A DNA stretch of 64,000 nucleotides from Blastocatellia bacterium (lineage in GTDB: Bacteria > Acidobacteriota > Blastocatellia > UBA7656), in assembly GCA_035275065.1 (NCBI GenBank), contig DATENM010000097.1, forward strand, positions 109,817-173,816, in the 5' to 3' direction. The notes under the pieces were generated by a model. That model worked only from the letters and a program-made list of their open reading frames with translations. It searched no databases and was not told the DNA's origin. Below, in pieces: positions 47,094-57,334 of the stretch. The position numbers and the translations under genes were made by a program. How positions within the stretch are numbered: position 1 is the stretch's first letter; each line of letters starts with the position of its first letter.

Positions 47094-47969
47094 ATGTCGA
47101 AGATGAACCGGCGCGAAGCAATGATTGGCTTGAGCGCCGCCGCGTTTGGCGCCCTGGTGCTGCCGAAATTCGCCCGCCCTGCCACCGTCGAGAAGATCGT
47201 TAAGCGGGGCCGCCTTAAACAATCGGTTTCTTACTGGTGTTATCAAGGCAACTATAAACTGCCGGAGTTTGCGAAGATTGTCGCCGACATGGGACTGACG
47301 GCCATTGACCTGCTCAACGAAGAGCAGTGGCCGGTCGTCAAGCCGTATGGGCTGATCTGCTCGATGGGCTACCCGGCAGAAGGCGCGCAGATTCCCAAGG
47401 GCTTGAACGATAAGGCCAATCACGAAGTCATCATTCGCGGCTTGACCAGGAGCTTGCCGGTGGCCGCCAAGATGAATGTCCCGAATCTGATCGCCTTCTT
47501 CGGCAATCGCGGCTCGATCCCGGAAGCCGAAGCCTTCGACAACTGTGTTGCCGGCCTGAACCGCATCAAGAAAGTGGCCGAAGACGCCGGCGTCACCATC
47601 TGCGTCGAGCTGCTGAACAGTAAAGTGGATCACAAAGACTATCTCGGCGATCACACGCCGTTCGGCGTCCGGGTGATTCAGGCGGTCGCCTCGCCGCGCG
47701 TCAAGCTGCTCTATGACATTTATCACATGCAGATCATGGAGGGTGATGTCATCCGCACGATCCGCGACAATCATCAGCACATCGCCCACTTTCACACAGG
47801 CGGCGTGCCGGGCCGGCACGAGATTGACGACACGCAAGAATTGAACTGGGCGACCGTCTGCCGCGCCATTGTCGAGACCGGCTACACCGGCTACATCGCC
47901 CACGAGTTCGTGCCGACGCGCGAGCCGCTGAAATCGCTCGCCGAAGCCATCGCGCTGTGCGATGTCTAG
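47094..47969 (+). CDS. Exported TIM-barrel sugar isomerase/epimerase (hydroxypyruvate isomerase-like)
   Basis: The 291-residue product begins with a Tat-like signal (NRREAMIGLSAAAFGALVLP). It has an AP-endonuclease-2-type TIM barrel with a metal ligand set in ICVELLNSKVDH, YDIYHMQIMEGD and HFHTGGVPGRHEID, and a terminal AHEF. This resembles hydroxypyruvate isomerase and the 3-keto sugar isomerase/hydratase types. Start 47094 has AGGAGG 10 nt upstream; a TTG nearer the box is rejected as too close. Export of an isomerase fits keto-sugar chemistry outside the cytoplasm. Confidence 0.87.
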   Translation: MSKMNRREAMIGLSAAAFGALVLPKFARPATVEKIVKRGRLKQSVSYWCYQGNYKLPEFAKIVADMGLTAIDLLNEEQWPVVKPYGLICSMGYPAEGAQIPKGLNDKANHEVIIRGLTRSLPVAAKMNVPNLIAFFGNRGSIPEAEAFDNCVAGLNRIKKVAEDAGVTICVELLNSKVDHKDYLGDHTPFGVRVIQAVASPRVKLLYDIYHMQIMEGDVIRTIRDNHQHIAHFHTGGVPGRHEIDDTQELNWATVCRAIVETGYTGYIAHEFVPTREPLKSLAEAIALCDV

Positions 47970-48119
47970 GCCGCGTGACCGCCGCCACCGCCCGTGGTGC
48001 GCGCAGTCACCGCCGCCGGCATTCGCACCTGTTTATAAAAGAAGGTTGCGGGGTCACCGGCCATCTTCTGCTAAATCGTTTTTCTAGCCGGGCCATTCGG
48101 TTGGCCGGGGGAGTAAGCA

Positions 48120-49385
<1,266 letters not shown>

Positions 49386-49408
49386 ACACTTTCAGGAGGA
49401 GCGCAGTT

Positions 49409-50734
49409 ATGAGCAAAAAGCAGAAAGAGAATGATCTGACCCGGCGCGATTTCATCAAGACCACAGGCGTGACGACCGCCGGGCTGGTCGCCGCGTCATT
49501 GATCGGCAGCGAAGCGCCGCCGGCGCAGGCCGCCACGCCGTCGCTTCCCACTTCGGCGCGCATCATCGGCGCCAATGGCCGCGTCAACTATGGCTTTATC
49601 GGCGTCGGCGGCATGGGCAGCGGCCACCTCAACATCATCAACACCTGGGTGGAGAAGAAAGAAGAAGACGTTGCCATCCTCGGCGTCTGCGACGTCTTCG
49701 ACAAGCGCCGCCGCAAAGCGCAAGAGACCGCCAAGCTGTCGGACGCGCAGGTCTACAAAGACTACCGAAAGCTTTTAGAGAACAAAGAGATTGATGTGGT
49801 GGTCATCGCCACGCCCGACCACTGGCACGCGCAGATCGGCATGGAGGCGATGGAAGCGGGCAAGCACATCTACATCGAAAAGCCGATGACCCACACGCTC
49901 GAAGAAGCGTTCAAGCTGCGCGAGGTGGCGATCAAGACCAAGCGCTGGGTGCAGGTCGGCTCGCACGGCTGCTCGGACCCGAAGTGGCACAAGGCGCGCG
50001 AGATCACTAAAGCCAACCGCCTGGGCCGTCTGCTCTGGGCGCAGGGCAGTTATTGCCGCAACAACCCGAAGGGCGAATGGAATTACAAGATCGAGCCCGA
50101 GGCCACCGAGCAGAATATCGACTGGAAGCAGTGGCTGGGCAAAGCGCCGAAGCGCCCGTTCAGCGCCGAGCGTTTCTACCGCTGGCGCAAGTTCTGGGAT
50201 TATGGCAACGGCATCATCGGCGACCTCTGGCCGCACCGCCTGCATCCGCTCATGCTGGCGATGAACCTGCTTGAGTTCCCGAAGACGGTCAACTGCATCG
50301 GCGGCATCCTCTGCGACACAGACACCGGCAATGGCGAGCCGCGTGACGTCGCTGACACCACCATGATGACGGTCGTATTCCCTTCGGGCGCGATGATCTT
50401 CCTGGCCGGCTCGACGGTAAACGAGCGCGGCGTCGAAGACGTGATTCGCGGCCAGAAGGCGAACCTGCTGTGCGGCGGCACCAAGGTCGAGCTGGTGCCG
50501 GAGCGCCCCTACGCCGAAGAGATCGAAGCCAAGGACGAGACGCCGCCGGATTCGGGCGAAACCCACGCCAAGCACCAGAAGAACTTCTTACAATCGCTGC
50601 GCAACAATGTCGCGCCGAACTGCGACATCGAGCTGGGCGTGCGCGTGCAGACCATCGTTTCGATGGCCGAAGCGTCGTATCGCAAAGGCAAGTCCATGCA
50701 ATTCGACGCCAACCGCATGAAGATGAGCAGCTAG
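49409..50734 (+). CDS. Tat-exported Gfo/Idh/MocA oxidoreductase
   Basis: The 441-residue product has a Tat signal (LTRRDFIKTTGVTTAGLVAASLIG), the nucleotide-binding GFIGVGGMGSGHL, the family pattern VIATPDHWHAQIG with IYIEKPMTHTLEEAF, and a large MocA-type C-terminal domain (DYGNGIIGDLWPHRLHPLM). It probably oxidises or reduces a sugar or keto-sugar hydroxyl with a bound NAD(P), as in the glycosidase-related members. AGGAGG lies before the ATG. It ends 8 nt before repeat R12. Confidence 0.93.
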   Translation: MSKKQKENDLTRRDFIKTTGVTTAGLVAASLIGSEAPPAQAATPSLPTSARIIGANGRVNYGFIGVGGMGSGHLNIINTWVEKKEEDVAILGVCDVFDKRRRKAQETAKLSDAQVYKDYRKLLENKEIDVVVIATPDHWHAQIGMEAMEAGKHIYIEKPMTHTLEEAFKLREVAIKTKRWVQVGSHGCSDPKWHKAREITKANRLGRLLWAQGSYCRNNPKGEWNYKIEPEATEQNIDWKQWLGKAPKRPFSAERFYRWRKFWDYGNGIIGDLWPHRLHPLMLAMNLLEFPKTVNCIGGILCDTDTGNGEPRDVADTTMMTVVFPSGAMIFLAGSTVNERGVEDVIRGQKANLLCGGTKVELVPERPYAEEIEAKDETPPDSGETHAKHQKNFLQSLRNNVAPNCDIELGVRVQTIVSMAEASYRKGKSMQFDANRMKMSS

Positions 50735-50742
50735 AGCCGCTA

Positions 50743-50803
50743 TGGTGGCGCAAGGCGATTAGCTTGCGCGAGCCACTGCGCAAGCTAACCGCCTTGCGCC
50801 ACA
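50743..50803. repeat. R12: GCGCAAG-family hairpin
   Basis: Arms 50743-50769 and 50778-50803 are inverted copies with minor differences (GATTAGC versus GGTTAGC centre), with an 8-nt loop. The element begins 8 nt after the oxidoreductase stop and is followed by a GC palindrome terminator. Confidence 0.88.
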
Positions 50804-50807
50804 TCCA

Positions 50808-50840
50808 GAGGCAGCCCGCGCGGGCTGCCTCGTTTCGTTT
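50808..50840 (+). terminator. Palindromic terminator after the Gfo/Idh/MocA pair
   Basis: A 24-nt perfect palindrome (arm GAGGCAGCCCGC) at 50808-50831 is followed by a T-rich stretch. It lies directly after R12. Confidence 0.7.
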
Positions 50841-50914
50841 TCGGGTCGGTCCCGTTGCATGAAGTCCGCAGTGATTCGAGCCACCTGTGATAAAATCGGC
50901 GGCGAGGTGTTCTT

Positions 50915-51466
50915 ATGAGTACGACCGAACAATTGATGACCGCCGACGAGCTGCTCAGGATGCCCGACGATGGGTTTCGTTATGAGCTGGTGGAAGGAGA
51001 GCTGAGAAAGATGGCCCCTGCCGGACACGAACATGGACGAGTGGCTGTCAGATTTACCTGGCGGCTGGCGCAGTACGTTGAAACAAACAATCTTGGCGTG
51101 GTCTATGCCGCCGAGACTGGCTTTCGGCTTGCGACCGACCCGGACACGGTGCGCGCCCCTGACGTTGCCTTCGTCAGCCGCGAGCGGCTCGAGGCGGTAA
51201 AGAGCGCGTCTGGCTTCTTTCCCGGCGCTCCCGATCTTGCGGTTGAAGTCGTTTCGCCCGGAGACACCTACACCGAAGTCGAAGAGAAAGCGATGGACTG
51301 GCTCGCGGCAGGGGCGCGGATGGTGCTGGCGCTCAACTCGCGCAAGCGCACGGTGATGGTCTTCCGTTCGTTAAACGACATCGTCATCCTCGGCGATGAT
51401 GCGATACTCGATCTTGATGATGTGGTTCCAGGATTCAAGATCGCCGTGAAAGATATTTTCGATTAA
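50915..51466 (+). CDS. Uma2-family (DUF820) PD-(D/E)XK-type putative endonuclease
   Basis: The 183-residue protein has the family wording FRYELVEGELRKMAPAG and GHEHGRVAVRF. A PD-(D/E)xK-like core follows with RAPDVAFVSR and DLAVEVVSPGD, then VVPGFKI near the C-terminus. Uma2 proteins are abundant in cyanobacteria and acidobacteria and have the fold of restriction-like nucleases, but their role is unknown. GAGGTG precedes the ATG. It stands between the sugar genes and apbE without obvious linkage to either. Confidence 0.87.
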   Translation: MSTTEQLMTADELLRMPDDGFRYELVEGELRKMAPAGHEHGRVAVRFTWRLAQYVETNNLGVVYAAETGFRLATDPDTVRAPDVAFVSRERLEAVKSASGFFPGAPDLAVEVVSPGDTYTEVEEKAMDWLAAGARMVLALNSRKRTVMVFRSLNDIVILGDDAILDLDDVVPGFKIAVKDIFD

Positions 51467-51506
51467 TCGTCTTCCAGTCAGTGTTCCCTCTACGCTGAAA
51501 CCCGCA

Positions 51507-52439
51507 ATGAACACCCCGGCAATGGTCACGCTTTCGACGCACGCCATGGCGACGCGCTTCGAGCTTCTGCTCTACGGCGCGGACGAGGTGCGGTTGCGGG
51601 CTGCCGGCGAAGAGGCGCTCTCAGAGATCGAACGGCTCGAAGCGCAGTTGAGCTGTTACCTGACCGACAGCGAGATCAGTTGGATCAATCACAAAGCCGA
51701 CCTTGAGGCGGTGCGCGTCGAGCCGCGCCTGTTTCATCTGCTCAAACACTGCGCCGCCTTCAGCCGCGCCACCGATGGGGCGTTCGACATCACCATCGGC
51801 CCGCTGATGCGCGCCTGGCGCTTCGCAGGCGAGAGCGGCGCAGTGCCTTCCACGGATGAGCTTGAAGCGGCGCGCCGGCTGACAGGCATGCATCAGGTCG
51901 AGCTTGACCCGGAAGCCTTCACCGTCCACTTCAAACAAACCGGCGTGCGGCTCGACCTCGGCGCTTACGGCAAGGGCTACGCCATCGAGCGCGCCAGCGA
52001 TTCGCTGAAAGAAAACGGCGTCGCGAGCGCCCTGCTGCACGGCGGCACAAGCTCGGCAGCGGTCATCGGCACACCGCCCGATCAAGCGAGCTGGCGCATT
52101 CAACTGAGCGAGCCGTTCAAAATCGCCGACCAGTTCATCACCCTCGATCTCGTAAGCGAAGCGCTGTCGGTTTCAGCGACGCACGGCAAAATGTTTACGG
52201 CGGACGGGCAGACTTATGGCCACGTCATCGATCCGCGCACCGGTTATCCGGTCAGCCGGGCGCTGGCCGCGGCGGTCGCCGGCCAGTCGGCTTCGACCTG
52301 CGAAGTCTTATCAACTGCTTTGCTGGTGCTCGGGCCGGCGTGGCTCGACGAGATGACGGAACGCTTCGTCGGCTATCGCGGCGCGGTCGCTTATCAAGAA
52401 ACCGAAGCGAACATCGGCCTCGCAAGACGCGGCCTGTGA
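51507..52439 (+). CDS. apbE: FAD:protein FMN transferase
   Basis: The 310-residue enzyme attaches FMN through a phosphoester to a Thr/Ser of target flavoproteins. Typical ApbE features are THAMATRFELLLYG at the N-terminus, DGAFDITIGPLMRAW, DLGAYGKGYAIERA, HGGTSSAAVIG and YGHVIDPRTGYPVS. No signal peptide or lipobox is visible, so a cytosolic form is likely. Its target is not obvious in the window; covalently flavinylated redox proteins usually occur elsewhere in such genomes. Confidence 0.93.
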   Translation: MNTPAMVTLSTHAMATRFELLLYGADEVRLRAAGEEALSEIERLEAQLSCYLTDSEISWINHKADLEAVRVEPRLFHLLKHCAAFSRATDGAFDITIGPLMRAWRFAGESGAVPSTDELEAARRLTGMHQVELDPEAFTVHFKQTGVRLDLGAYGKGYAIERASDSLKENGVASALLHGGTSSAAVIGTPPDQASWRIQLSEPFKIADQFITLDLVSEALSVSATHGKMFTADGQTYGHVIDPRTGYPVSRALAAAVAGQSASTCEVLSTALLVLGPAWLDEMTERFVGYRGAVAYQETEANIGLARRGL

Positions 52440-52621
52440 TCGGCGGGGCGAATCGTTTGACAAGCGGCGTAGCCAGACAGTATAAGCATATCGCTGTCGT
52501 CTGTGACTTCGCTTGCATCAACCTTGCGCACGTTTAATTCTAGGCACGCTCTCGTCGGAGAGTGCGCCTTAAGCGCCAATTCACCTGAGCCGTCTGCAAA
52601 TCTTAAATCGAGGTCTGCCGC

Positions 52622-54442
52622 ATGAATTTGACTAGCATTGACTGGATCATCATGGTGGTTTACTTCGTCTTTGTGCTCGGCATCGGCTTCATGCTGAAGC
52701 GCTACATGAAGACGAGCACGGACTTCTTTCTCGCGGGCCGTTCGATCCCGGCGTGGGTGGCCGGGCTGGCCTTTATCTCGGCCAATCTCGGCGCCCAGGA
52801 AGTCATCGGCATGGGCGCATCGGGAGCCAAGTATGGCATCGCGACGAGCCACTTCTACTGGGTCGGCGCGATCCCGGCGATGGTCTTCGTCGGCGTCTTT
52901 ATGATGCCGTTTTATTATGGCTCGCGGGCGCGCTCGGTGCCGGAATACCTGCAACTGCGCTTCGACGAGAAGACGCGCGCGCTCAACGCCGTCTCGTTCG
53001 CCGTGATGACTATCTTTTCATCCGGCATCTCGATGTACGCGATGGCCAAGCTGATTCAGACGTTGCACATCTTCGACGGGCTGTTCAATCGGCTCGGCAT
53101 TCCCGCCTCTTACATCTTCGACGTCAGCATCATCCTGTCGGCACTGATCGTGCTGGGCTACATCTTTCTTGGTGGACTGACGAGCGCGATCTACAACGAG
53201 GTGCTGCAATTCTTCCTGATCGTCGCAGGCTTTTTGCCACTGGTCTTCCTGGGATTGAAGAACGTCGGCGGCTGGGAGGGATTAAAAGCGAAAGTGCCCG
53301 TCGCCTTCACGCACTCGTGGGAAGGCATGGGCAGCCCCGACACGAACCCGCTCGGCGTCGAGTGGTTCGGCATGGTGATGGGCCTCGGCTTCGTGCTGTC
53401 GTTCGGTTACTGGTGCACGGACTTTCTGGTCGTCCAGCGCGCGATGGCCGCAAAATCGATGGACGCGGCGCGGCGCACACCGCTGATCGCCGCCGTCCCA
53501 AAGATGTTCTTCCCGATCCTCGTCATCCTGCCCGGCATTATCGCCATCGCCGTGACCTCGCAGAGCGACACCCGCCAGCCGCTCGCCAACCCCACTTCAT
53601 CGCAGGCTGTCGTCGAGCGCGGGCCAGAGGGCGCGCCGGCGGGCAAGGGACTCATCCCGGTCAAGATGGATGAGCAGACCGGCAAGCCTAAGGTTGACAA
53701 GAACGGCAAGCCGGAACTCGATTACGACCTCGCCATTCCGCAGATGTTGCTGCATTACTTTCCGACCGGCATTCTCGGACTCGGGCTGACGGCACTGCTG
53801 GCGAGTTTCATGTCAGGCATGGCCGGCAACGTCACGGCCTTCAATACGGTGTGGACGTACGACATCTACCAGTCATACATCAAGCGCGGCGCAAGCGACG
53901 AGCATTACCTGTGGATGGGCCGCATGACGACCGTGTTCGGCATCGCCATTTCGGTGGCGGCCGCGTACGTCGCGGTGAAGTTCAACAACATCATGGACAT
54001 GCTTCAGTTGGTCTTCGCCTTCGTTAATGCGCCGTTGTTTGCGACCTTCCTGCTCGGCATGTTCTGGAAGCGCGCGACCGGCCACGGCGCGTTCACCGGG
54101 CTGCTGTCAGGCACGATTGCGGCGGCGATCCATCATGGCCTGACCTTGCCCAGGGGCGCGGAGGTTGGAATCAAAGGCGGCTGGCTCGGCATGATCCACG
54201 AGTATCCGAGCGAGATGGCGCAGAACTTCTGGACGGCCATCTATGCATGGACGACCTGCTTTCTGGTGACCATCATCGTCAGCATGCTGACCCGACCGCG
54301 CAAGGATGAAGAACTGGTCGGGCTGGTCTATTCGCTCACGGAAAAACCGAAAGAGCATCACCTGCCGTTTTATGCGCGGCCGCTCAACCTCGGCATCTTC
54401 GTGCTGCTGATGGTCGTCGTGCTGAACATCATCTTCCGATAA
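52622..54442 (+). CDS. Sodium:solute symporter (SSS family)
   Basis: The 606-residue protein has about 13-15 membrane helices. SSS signatures include FLAGRSIPAWVAGLAFISANLGAQE, GLTSAIYNEVLQFF, GYWCTDFLVVQRAMAAKS and LASFMSGMAGNVTAFNTVWTYDIYQ. An extra extramembranous loop (about 325-380) is rich in Pro/Lys. Relatives import sugars such as glucose or galactose, or myo-inositol, with sodium. It is followed after 12 nt by a small membrane protein, probably an accessory subunit. In context it likely imports a sugar from the local pathway. Confidence 0.92.
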   Translation: MNLTSIDWIIMVVYFVFVLGIGFMLKRYMKTSTDFFLAGRSIPAWVAGLAFISANLGAQEVIGMGASGAKYGIATSHFYWVGAIPAMVFVGVFMMPFYYGSRARSVPEYLQLRFDEKTRALNAVSFAVMTIFSSGISMYAMAKLIQTLHIFDGLFNRLGIPASYIFDVSIILSALIVLGYIFLGGLTSAIYNEVLQFFLIVAGFLPLVFLGLKNVGGWEGLKAKVPVAFTHSWEGMGSPDTNPLGVEWFGMVMGLGFVLSFGYWCTDFLVVQRAMAAKSMDAARRTPLIAAVPKMFFPILVILPGIIAIAVTSQSDTRQPLANPTSSQAVVERGPEGAPAGKGLIPVKMDEQTGKPKVDKNGKPELDYDLAIPQMLLHYFPTGILGLGLTALLASFMSGMAGNVTAFNTVWTYDIYQSYIKRGASDEHYLWMGRMTTVFGIAISVAAAYVAVKFNNIMDMLQLVFAFVNAPLFATFLLGMFWKRATGHGAFTGLLSGTIAAAIHHGLTLPRGAEVGIKGGWLGMIHEYPSEMAQNFWTAIYAWTTCFLVTIIVSMLTRPRKDEELVGLVYSLTEKPKEHHLPFYARPLNLGIFVLLMVVVLNIIFR

Positions 54443-54454
54443 GGAGCGATAAAG

Positions 54455-54748
54455 ATGGGACTCGATATACGGCTGCCAATCGGCGTGATGTTTTCAATTA
54501 TTGGGGCGCTGCTGATCTTTTACGGGCTGGTCAGCGACAAAGCGATTTATGACCGTTTCTCGCTCGGCGTCAACATCAATCTCATCTGGGGCGTCGTCAT
54601 GCTGATCTTCGGCGTGGCGATGTACATCTTCGGACGGCGCGGCACCTCGGCGATGCGCTCGGCGGAACAGAGCGCCGAGGGCCGCTTGATCGAAGAGATT
54701 GAGCACGAGACCGGCGAAGAGCGCGAACGCCGCCCGCCAGCGCATTGA
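54455..54748 (+). CDS. Small membrane protein downstream of the symporter
   Basis: The 97-residue product has two transmembrane segments (about 9-28 and 41-60, VMFSIIGALLIFYGLV and LIWGVVMLIFGVAMYIF), then a charged cytoplasmic tail. AAGGAG lies 8 nt before the ATG, and the gap to the symporter gene is 12 nt, so they are co-expressed. Small two-helix partners of SSS transporters occur in other phyla; a role as symporter accessory protein is an inference from position. It ends 3 nt before repeat R13. Confidence 0.75.
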   Translation: MGLDIRLPIGVMFSIIGALLIFYGLVSDKAIYDRFSLGVNINLIWGVVMLIFGVAMYIFGRRGTSAMRSAEQSAEGRLIEEIEHETGEERERRPPAH

Positions 54749-54751
54749 AAC

Positions 54752-54840
54752 AGTGATGAGTAATGAGTGATGGGTGAAGCGTGCGCGGCATTCAATGCGC
54801 CTTCTTCTCACTCGTCACTTCCCGCTCATCATTCATCACC
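54752..54840. repeat. R13: degenerate GATGAGT-family hairpin
   Basis: Arms 54752-54779 and 54801-54840 share the GATGAGT/GATGGGT/AGTGACG units of R2 in a more diverged form. A short GCATTCAATGC palindrome lies at the apex. It starts 3 nt after the small membrane protein stop. Confidence 0.75.
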
Positions 54841-54860
54841 TTCAAGAGGGTTAGCATCAC

Positions 54861-55859
54861 ATGGCAGTTCTGGTCACGGGCGGCGCGGGGTATATCGGCA
54901 GCGTCACGGTCGAGTTGCTGCGGGCGCAGGGCGAGCAGGTCATCATCCTCGACAACCTGTCGCGCGGTTATCGCCGGGCGGTGCCCGCCGACGCCGTGTT
55001 TTATGAAGGCAGTCTCGGCAACCGCGCGCTGATTAAACAGATCACCGAAGCGCACCCAATCGAAGCCTGCGTTCATTTCGCAGCCCTGGCTTATGTCGGC
55101 GAATCGGTCGAGCATCCGGCGCGCTATTTTGAAAACAACGTCGGCCAGGGTATCGAGTTGCTCGGCGCGCTCCGAGAAGCCGGCACGCGACAGTTCATCT
55201 TCTCTTCGACCTGCGCCACCTACGGCGAGCCGCAGTACATGCCCTTAGACGAGCAGCACCCGCAACGCCCGGTCAACCCTTATGGCTGGTCGAAGTTCGT
55301 CCTTGAGCGCGTGCTTGAAAGCTATGACCGCGCCTACGGCATGAAGTTCGTCGCGCTGCGCTATTTTAACGCCGCCGGCGCGACCGAAACGCTCGGCGAA
55401 ACGCACCAGCCGGAAACCCACTTGATCCCCATCGTGCTGGAAGTGGCAGAAGGCAAGCGGCCACAGGTTCCCGTCTTCGGCGGCGATTACCCTACGCCTG
55501 ATGGCACGGCGGTGCGCGATTACATTCACGTCACCGACCTGGGGACGGCGCACCTGCTGGCGTTGAAACACCTGCGCGGCGGCGGACAGTCCGAGTTCAT
55601 CAACCTCGGCAACGGCACAGGCTATTCGGTGCTCGAAGTCATCGAAGCGGCGCGACAGGTCACCGGCCGCGAAATCAATATGCACATCGAGCCGCGCCGC
55701 GCCGGCGACCCGGCGCACTTGATCGCCAAGGCTGACCGCGCCCGCGATGTGCTCGGCTGGCAGCCGGCTCACCCTGATCTCGCAGACATCATCGGCAGCG
55801 CATGGCGCTGGCGGCAAGCGCACCCGGACGGCTACGCCGAAAGTGGCGCAAGCGGTTAG
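54861..55859 (+). CDS. galE: UDP-glucose 4-epimerase
   Basis: The 332-residue short-chain dehydrogenase has LVTGGAGYIGS (NAD), catalytic Ser in FSSTCATYGEP, Tyr-Lys in NPYGWSK and the family segment LRYFNAAGATETL. It interconverts UDP-glucose and UDP-galactose. AGAGGG precedes the ATG. The C-terminus SGASG and the TAG stop are encoded by the left arm of repeat R14, so the original C-terminus was replaced or extended by that element. Linkage to the fucosidase and sugar genes fits glycan metabolism. Confidence 0.94.
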   Translation: MAVLVTGGAGYIGSVTVELLRAQGEQVIILDNLSRGYRRAVPADAVFYEGSLGNRALIKQITEAHPIEACVHFAALAYVGESVEHPARYFENNVGQGIELLGALREAGTRQFIFSSTCATYGEPQYMPLDEQHPQRPVNPYGWSKFVLERVLESYDRAYGMKFVALRYFNAAGATETLGETHQPETHLIPIVLEVAEGKRPQVPVFGGDYPTPDGTAVRDYIHVTDLGTAHLLALKHLRGGGQSEFINLGNGTGYSVLEVIEAARQVTGREINMHIEPRRAGDPAHLIAKADRARDVLGWQPAHPDLADIIGSAWRWRQAHPDGYAESGASG

Positions 55860-55922
55860 CTGGCGCTACATCTCATCATGAGCTTGATCGGCTCGCGCCA
55901 GCTAACCGCTTGCGCCACTTTT
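55840..55922. repeat. R14: GCGCAAG-family hairpin with a duplicated 15-bp flank
   Basis: Arms 55840-55867 and 55895-55922 are perfect inverted copies with a 27-nt loop. The sequence TCATCATGAGCTTGA occurs in the loop (55873-55887) and again directly after the right arm (55922-55936). The second copy contains the start codon of the next gene. The left arm encodes the galE C-terminus and stop. Confidence 0.88.
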
Positions 55923-55926
55923 CATC

Positions 55927-57219
55927 ATGAGCTTGAGTCGCAGAGGCTTTCTTCAATCATCGGTCGCTGCCGGGCTGGCGTTTTCGATCAAGCCGCTGCG
56001 CCGCGCCGAAACGGCGAAGTACCGCACGGCGCTCATCGGCAGCGGCTGGTGGGGCATGAACATTCTGCGCGAAGCCATGCGCGCCGGCGCGTCGCGCGTC
56101 GTCGCGCTCTGTGACGTGGATCAGAATCAGCTCAACCCTGCCGCCGAAGAAGTCGAGCGGCTCGCGGGCGGGCGGCCCAAGCGTTATCGAGATTACCGAG
56201 AGCTGCTCGCCGCGGAAAAGCCTGAAATCGTCATCGTCGCCACGCCCGACCACTGGCACCCGCTCATCACTATCGCGGCGGTGCGCGCCGGCGCGCACGT
56301 CTACGTCGAAAAGCCCATCGGTCACACGATCCGCGAAGGCCGCGCGATGGTCCGGGCGGCGCGCGATACCGGGCGCATCGTGCAGGTCGGCACGCACCGC
56401 CGCGTTTCGCCGCACAACGTATCAGGGATGGAGTTTTTGAAATCCGGCAAGGCAGGCCATATCGGCATGGTGCGCGCCTTTGTGCATTACGGCGGCGGGC
56501 CGGGCGAGCGCGTTACCGACACCGAGCCGCCCGCCGGCCTGGATTGGAATATGTGGTGCGGCCCGGCGCCGCTGCGCCCGTTCAACAAGACGATTCACCC
56601 GAAGGGCTTTCGCCAGTACCTCGATTATGCCAACGGCCAGCTCGGCGACTGGGGCATTCACTGGCTGGATCAGATTCTCTGGTGGACGGAAGAGAAGTAC
56701 CCGCGCAAAGTCCATTCGACCGGCGGGCGCTTCATCCGGCGCGACAACACCGACGCGCCAGACACGCAGGTCGCTACCTTCGAGTTCGAATCGTTCACCG
56801 CCACCTGGGAGCATCGCCTGTATGCCGCGAACGAAGCTGAGAAGACGAATATCGGCTGTTACTTTTACGGCACCGAAGGCACGTTTCACATGGGCTGGCT
56901 CGACGGCTGGACCTTCTACCCGGCGGACAAGAACAAGCCTGTGCAGCACGAAGCGCCGCGGCTGAATCAGCCGGATGAGCAGAACATCCGCGAGCTTTGG
57001 GCAGACTTCCTTGAGAGCATCCGGCTGAAGCGGCGACCCGTCTGCGACATCGAGACCGGCCACCGCTCGACCAACATGGCGCTGCTTGGGATGCTCTCTT
57101 ACAAGCTCGGTCGCAGCGTCCATTGGGACGGCGACAAAGAGACGATTCTGGATGATGCGGAAGCCAACCGGTTGCTTGCGCGACCATACCGCGCGCCGTG
57201 GGAATATCCGAAATCATAG
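55927..57219 (+). CDS. Tat-exported Gfo/Idh/MocA oxidoreductase
   Basis: The 430-residue product starts MSLSRRGFLQSSVAAGLAFS (Tat type). It has the nucleotide motif LIGSGWWGMNIL, VIVATPDHWHPLIT, VYVEKPIGHTIREGR with intact EKP, and a MocA-type C-terminal domain with DYANGQLGDWGIHWLDQILWW. No Shine-Dalgarno is visible because the start lies at the edge of repeat R14; translation may depend on the duplicated flank. It lies 115 nt before a GH29 gene, suggesting action on fucosylated or related sugars. It ends 7 nt before repeat R15. Confidence 0.92.
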   Translation: MSLSRRGFLQSSVAAGLAFSIKPLRRAETAKYRTALIGSGWWGMNILREAMRAGASRVVALCDVDQNQLNPAAEEVERLAGGRPKRYRDYRELLAAEKPEIVIVATPDHWHPLITIAAVRAGAHVYVEKPIGHTIREGRAMVRAARDTGRIVQVGTHRRVSPHNVSGMEFLKSGKAGHIGMVRAFVHYGGGPGERVTDTEPPAGLDWNMWCGPAPLRPFNKTIHPKGFRQYLDYANGQLGDWGIHWLDQILWWTEEKYPRKVHSTGGRFIRRDNTDAPDTQVATFEFESFTATWEHRLYAANEAEKTNIGCYFYGTEGTFHMGWLDGWTFYPADKNKPVQHEAPRLNQPDEQNIRELWADFLESIRLKRRPVCDIETGHRSTNMALLGMLSYKLGRSVHWDGDKETILDDAEANRLLARPYRAPWEYPKS

Positions 57220-57226
57220 AATGAAA

Positions 57227-57311
57227 GGAAAAACACAGAGACACAGAGACACGGAGGCAGCACGGAGTTTTCTCTGTGTCTCCATGCCTCCGTGTCTCTG
57301 TGTTTTTTTCC
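57227..57311. repeat. R15: CACAGAGA octamer hairpin
   Basis: Left arm 57227-57267 and right arm 57271-57311 carry CACAGAGA/CACGGAGG-type 8-mers. Together with R6 these define an 8-bp unit family. The hairpin has almost no loop. It starts 7 nt after the Gfo/Idh/MocA stop and ends 23 nt before the fucosidase start. Confidence 0.88.
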
Positions 57312-57334
57312 TCTTTTCTGTGTTCAGGTGAGCG

